Shown in pieces: positions 24,501 through 26,145 of a stretch of 26,145 nucleotides of DNA. Each line of letters opens with the position of its first letter. Within the stretch, counting starts at the first letter, position 1. A program made the position numbers and the translations under genes. The notes below the pieces were generated by a model. That model saw only the letters and a list, made by a program, of their open reading frames with translations, did not search any database and was not told the origin of the DNA. The stretch is taken from positions 1 through 26,145 of the forward strand of contig NZ_CAKVFS010000012.1 of the NCBI RefSeq assembly GCF_934746965.1. The letters run 5' to 3'. The DNA comes from an uncultured Methanobrevibacter sp. Lineage in GTDB: Archaea; Methanobacteriota; Methanobacteria; Methanobacteriales; Methanobacteriaceae.

Positions 24501-26044
24501 AGTATATTGAAGCTAATGGTATATTGCCAAAATATATAAGTGTTGGTAATTCAAATTACACAATGCCTCAATTTTTATATTTGATGGTAAAAGCTACTGG
24601 AGGATTAGGTAATGGTAATTCTAGTGCTATTAAAGCAATTTTAGTTAATGATCCTTCTAAAACTTCAGGTGCTGTAATTAATAAACAATTAGTTAAATCT
24701 GAATTCTTATCATTAGCTCAATCATTAGCTAACTATATGTATACTAAAGGTGTAGCTCCAAGTAATATTTCAAGTACATTAGGTGATATTAAGTATGAAT
24801 CTTTAATTTATGCATATTCAAGGACTTTAGCATATCATTATTCTAATAGTGCACTACCTAACTTTGTATTTGTTACAAATTTATTAGATAATTACTCTTT
24901 AACAGTTACAATGAAATTAAGTGCTGGAGGTACTTCTTATAAGTCTAATATATTCTATACTACGATGTGGTTAAATTATTGTCCTCATTGTAATTATTAT
25001 GGAACTTTATTAGTTAATCCAAAGGGTACTGCTGAAGGTGAACTTACATGTGCTTATTGTGATGCAGATTATTGTGGGGTTTCTGGAAAAGAAAAAATTA
25101 CTTCTTCAACTATAATGTTAACTAGGTTAACTGAAAGTATTCCTGAATCTTCAGGTAAATCAGGAGATAGTATATCTATAAATTCTATATTATCTGCAGC
25201 TAAATATTTAAAAGATTATATTAAAGCAAATAATGCATTACCTGGATATGTAGTAATGGATGATGAACAGTATAATTTACCACAATTTTTATATTTGATG
25301 AGTAAAGCTATTGCAAATATTAATGATGGTAATTTAGGAAATATCTCTGTTGTTAGTGTAGGTAATCCAGGTACTCCAAATGGAGATATAATAAATAAAA
25401 ATATTAATAAGACAGAATATTTGGATGTAGCATATAGGGTTGCTCAATTTATTATTGATAATGGTCAAGCTCCTAATTATGCATCTTCTAGTGTTGGTAA
25501 AATAAGTTATTCTGAATTGTTAGATTCATTCTCTAGAATATTGACTTATTATTCTCAAAATAGTAAAACATTGCCTAATATGGTATTAATTAATAATACT
25601 ATGGACTCTGGTGCATCAGCTAATGTTGCTGATAAAGCTAAATCATTAGTTGTAGGTTTAACTTCTGAATGGGATAAAGCAAATGCATTATTCAAGTTTG
25701 TTAGAGATAATATTAAATATGGGGCTTATGGTACTGGAAAATTATATTATAATACAGTTTATGGTGCTGAAGGTACTTTAATTAAAGGTTATGGAAATTG
25801 TTGTGATCAATCACAATTATTGGTGGCTATGGCTAGATCAGTTGGATTAACTGCTAGATTTGCTACTGGATATTGTCACTTTTCAAGTGGATTAAATGTT
25901 GGTCATGTATGGGTTCAATTTAATATTGGTGGAAAATGGGTTGCTGCTGATCCAACAAGTACTAGAAACTCTTTAGGTGTAATTAATAACTGGAATGTTA
26001 ATTCTTACACTGATAGGGGAACTTATGATGTTTTACCTTATTAA
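21521..26044 (+). CDS. Secreted multidomain pseudomurein-remodelling protein (Ig-like repeats, GH-like TIM barrel, PMBR pairs, C71-type peptidase)
   Basis: A 1507-residue exported protein. Signal peptide ~1-26 (KKRVLIIALMVLAVFL...ISA). Seven Ig-like repeats follow at about 82-166, 167-251, 252-335, 337-430, 433-520, 521-614 and 616-708. A TIM-barrel glycosidase-like domain (~709-970) includes WIKQANSKGIKVHIWM, GVAGIHLDYLRYPG (D817, candidate catalytic acid) and DVIVPMVYKG. Pseudomurein-binding repeats come in two pairs (~981-1118 and ~1218-1361), with the motif LKDYIKANNALPGYVVM...LPQFLYLM. Between them lie CPHC (1154-1157) and CAYCDADYC (1177-1185). The C-terminus (~1369-1507) is a transglutaminase-fold domain with C1427 (GNCCDQSQLL), H1462 (GHVWVQF) and D1477 (ADPTS), as in the endoisopeptidases PeiW/PeiP. 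Cleavage of pseudomurein glycan and peptide cross-links is inferred. GGAGGT is two bases from the ATG but eight from TTG at 21527, so the true start may be TTG. Confidence 0.9.
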   Translation: MILKKRVLIIALMVLAVFLSVSTISAIDVNTVDSNSTVVTASDDSISIDGLQDYSLSSNNIIEETNVVGDTKSNTKAVHLDAPSVEMYYKNGTRFTINLTDENGNGLVNQSINIIINGVSYNRTTDNNGIASLALNLNSGKYLVNVTYTGTNGYASASTTSEVNVLPTIYGKDIVKYYVNGTQYYATFLNGDGTPLVNTDVTFNINGVFYKRTTNGSGVARLNINLRPNEYIITAIHPVSGYQTSNIVKVLPTIISSDLSKLCRDGNQYYATFLNGDGTPLVNTDVTFNINGVFYKRTTNGSGVARLNINLDPGVFILTAIHPGDKYQVGNKVTVVNVVSTNIKTQKYDFVIEDNKIISAVLYDQFNHVVPNQSVTLSINGVTYSNTTNANGVVKFNIKLNAPGKYSATYTFNKNNGYLESKSSNTINVVEGKKVSFTVPENVVVKGNSFSVILKDEDGKVLANKVVYFNVNGVTYSRVTDEKGVAKLNINLDPALYDMTYTFNGTGYVKTTQTIKLAVINVTSTVIYGDNIEVGKGAGQKFNVLLTAGGVPLPNKDITISVNGVNYTRTTNDKGIASLTINLDIGTYYITYAFKGDSKLSPSNGSAYCIVVNRKNSAFSINSTTVFSQNSKDSFKVLLKDGEGNSLANEIVTFSINGMKYNRTTDAKGIASLTINLSTVGQYEISYKFAGNNNYLGCEDGALIVITKYIDNGNGYWLWAGDMYNVNLDSLASSGTGVIFLNYYAFTKFSQSSVLSWIKQANSKGIKVHIWMQVFYNGGWLSPLNDDGSMNTELFNSKIAEAKKYASLPGVAGIHLDYLRYPGTAYKHPGGTEAINEFARLASSAIHAINPNCVVSAAVMPEKNDIYYYGQDISTLSKYLDVIVPMVYKGNYKSGTSWISSITQWFVETSNGAAIWVGLQTYASDSNVTKLPVSELFNDAQTAYNAGASGVMMFRWGVTNFIDFNKLDTYHITPSQGSSVSITDISKGAANLKKYIEANGILPKYISVGNSNYTMPQFLYLMVKATGGLGNGNSSAIKAILVNDPSKTSGAVINKQLVKSEFLSLAQSLANYMYTKGVAPSNISSTLGDIKYESLIYAYSRTLAYHYSNSALPNFVFVTNLLDNYSLTVTMKLSAGGTSYKSNIFYTTMWLNYCPHCNYYGTLLVNPKGTAEGELTCAYCDADYCGVSGKEKITSSTIMLTRLTESIPESSGKSGDSISINSILSAAKYLKDYIKANNALPGYVVMDDEQYNLPQFLYLMSKAIANINDGNLGNISVVSVGNPGTPNGDIINKNINKTEYLDVAYRVAQFIIDNGQAPNYASSSVGKISYSELLDSFSRILTYYSQNSKTLPNMVLINNTMDSGASANVADKAKSLVVGLTSEWDKANALFKFVRDNIKYGAYGTGKLYYNTVYGAEGTLIKGYGNCCDQSQLLVAMARSVGLTARFATGYCHFSSGLNVGHVWVQFNIGGKWVAADPTSTRNSLGVINNWNVNSYTDRGTYDVLPY
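22066..22453 (+). repeat. Identical 133-bp direct repeat within the Ig-like region
   Basis: Bases 22066-22198 and 22321-22453 are identical by eye at an offset of 255 bp (85 codons, one Ig-like repeat), and similarity continues for some 50 more bases (actgctatacatcctg in both). The other Ig-like repeats of the gene differ at many third positions, so repeats 2 and 3 were duplicated or homogenised recently. Confidence 0.85.
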
Positions 26045-26075
26045 CTCAATTTTTTGAGTTAATTTTTCTTTTTTT
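26041..26075 (+). terminator. Hairpin terminator of the large protein gene
   Basis: Arms ttaactcaa (26041-26049) and ttgagttaa (26054-26062) form a perfect 9-bp stem with a TTTT loop, followed by tttttcttttttt. The stop codon lies in the left arm. Confidence 0.65.
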
Positions 26076-26077
26076 GA

Positions 26078-26134
26078 GTCTGTAAAATTTTATAGGCTTA
26101 TTTGATTTTGAATTTTTTTACAGACGAAATTTCG
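26078..26134. repeat. Unexplained inverted repeat and palindrome at the right edge
   Basis: gtctgtaaaa (26078-26087) and ttttacagac (26116-26125) are perfect 10-bp inverted arms 28 bases apart. The right arm runs into a 10-bp palindrome, cgaaatttcg (26125-26134). Neither belongs to a gene seen here; they could be a second terminator, a small RNA or a control element of the gene beyond the window. Confidence 0.5.
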
Positions 26135-26145
26135 TTTTGATAAAA

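Overview
The window is about 26 kb of very AT-rich archaeal DNA. Proteasome, exosome, SBDS, thermosome, HMG-CoA reductase and F420H2 oxidase genes, pseudomurein-binding repeats and TATA/BRE promoters point to a methanogen of the order Methanobacteriales. The gene content (AmtB/GlnK, MobA, CbiT, FprA, adhesin-like proteins with Ig-like repeats) and base composition fit Methanobrevibacter best, probably close to the M. smithii group. The genus is inferred from gene content and style; no search was run.

Layout. (1) 2-1567: 3' part of a surface adhesin-like protein, with beta-helix-type repeats followed by four Ig-like repeats. (2) 1890-5802, plus strand: psmA, SBDS, rrp4, rrp41, rrp42, the core of the archaeal proteasome/exosome superoperon. 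(3) 5799-9871, minus strand: a tightly packed six-gene run (small secreted protein, HD phosphohydrolase, UbiX, CbiT, a two-helix membrane protein, MobA). (4) 9997-11709, plus strand: amtB-glnK behind a strong TATA box and a GGAA-N6-TTCC motif matching the NrpR nitrogen-repressor operator, ending in a hairpin terminator. (5) 11732-13027, minus strand: aroD and a membrane-anchored Ser/Lys peptidase-like protein. (6) 13313-16321, plus strand: an unrecognised 241-aa protein, sucD, hmgA and a 66-aa acidic protein. (7) 16318-17614, minus strand: three cysteine-containing proteins (51-aa zinc ribbon, 152-aa unknown, DUF116 family), divergent from (8) fprA at 17986-19209. (9) 19460-21112: a thermosome subunit. 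(10) 21521-26044: a 1507-aa secreted protein combining seven Ig-like repeats, a TIM-barrel glycosidase-like domain, two pairs of pseudomurein-binding repeats around a CxxC/CxxC module, and a C-terminal transglutaminase-fold domain with a Cys-His-Asp triad, like the pseudomurein endoisopeptidases PeiW/PeiP (family C71).

How the parts work together. Most of the window is core housekeeping: RNA and protein turnover, folding, isoprenoid and shikimate synthesis, cofactors, nitrogen uptake. It is bracketed by two surface proteins built from the same Ig-like module. The most striking element is the large protein at the right end, which looks like a two-activity pseudomurein-remodelling enzyme held on the wall by its own binding repeats. 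Translation signals are consistent: GGTGAT or GAGGT-type Shine-Dalgarno sites a few bases upstream, with several likely TTG starts. No tRNA, rRNA, CRISPR array, transposase or phage gene was seen.
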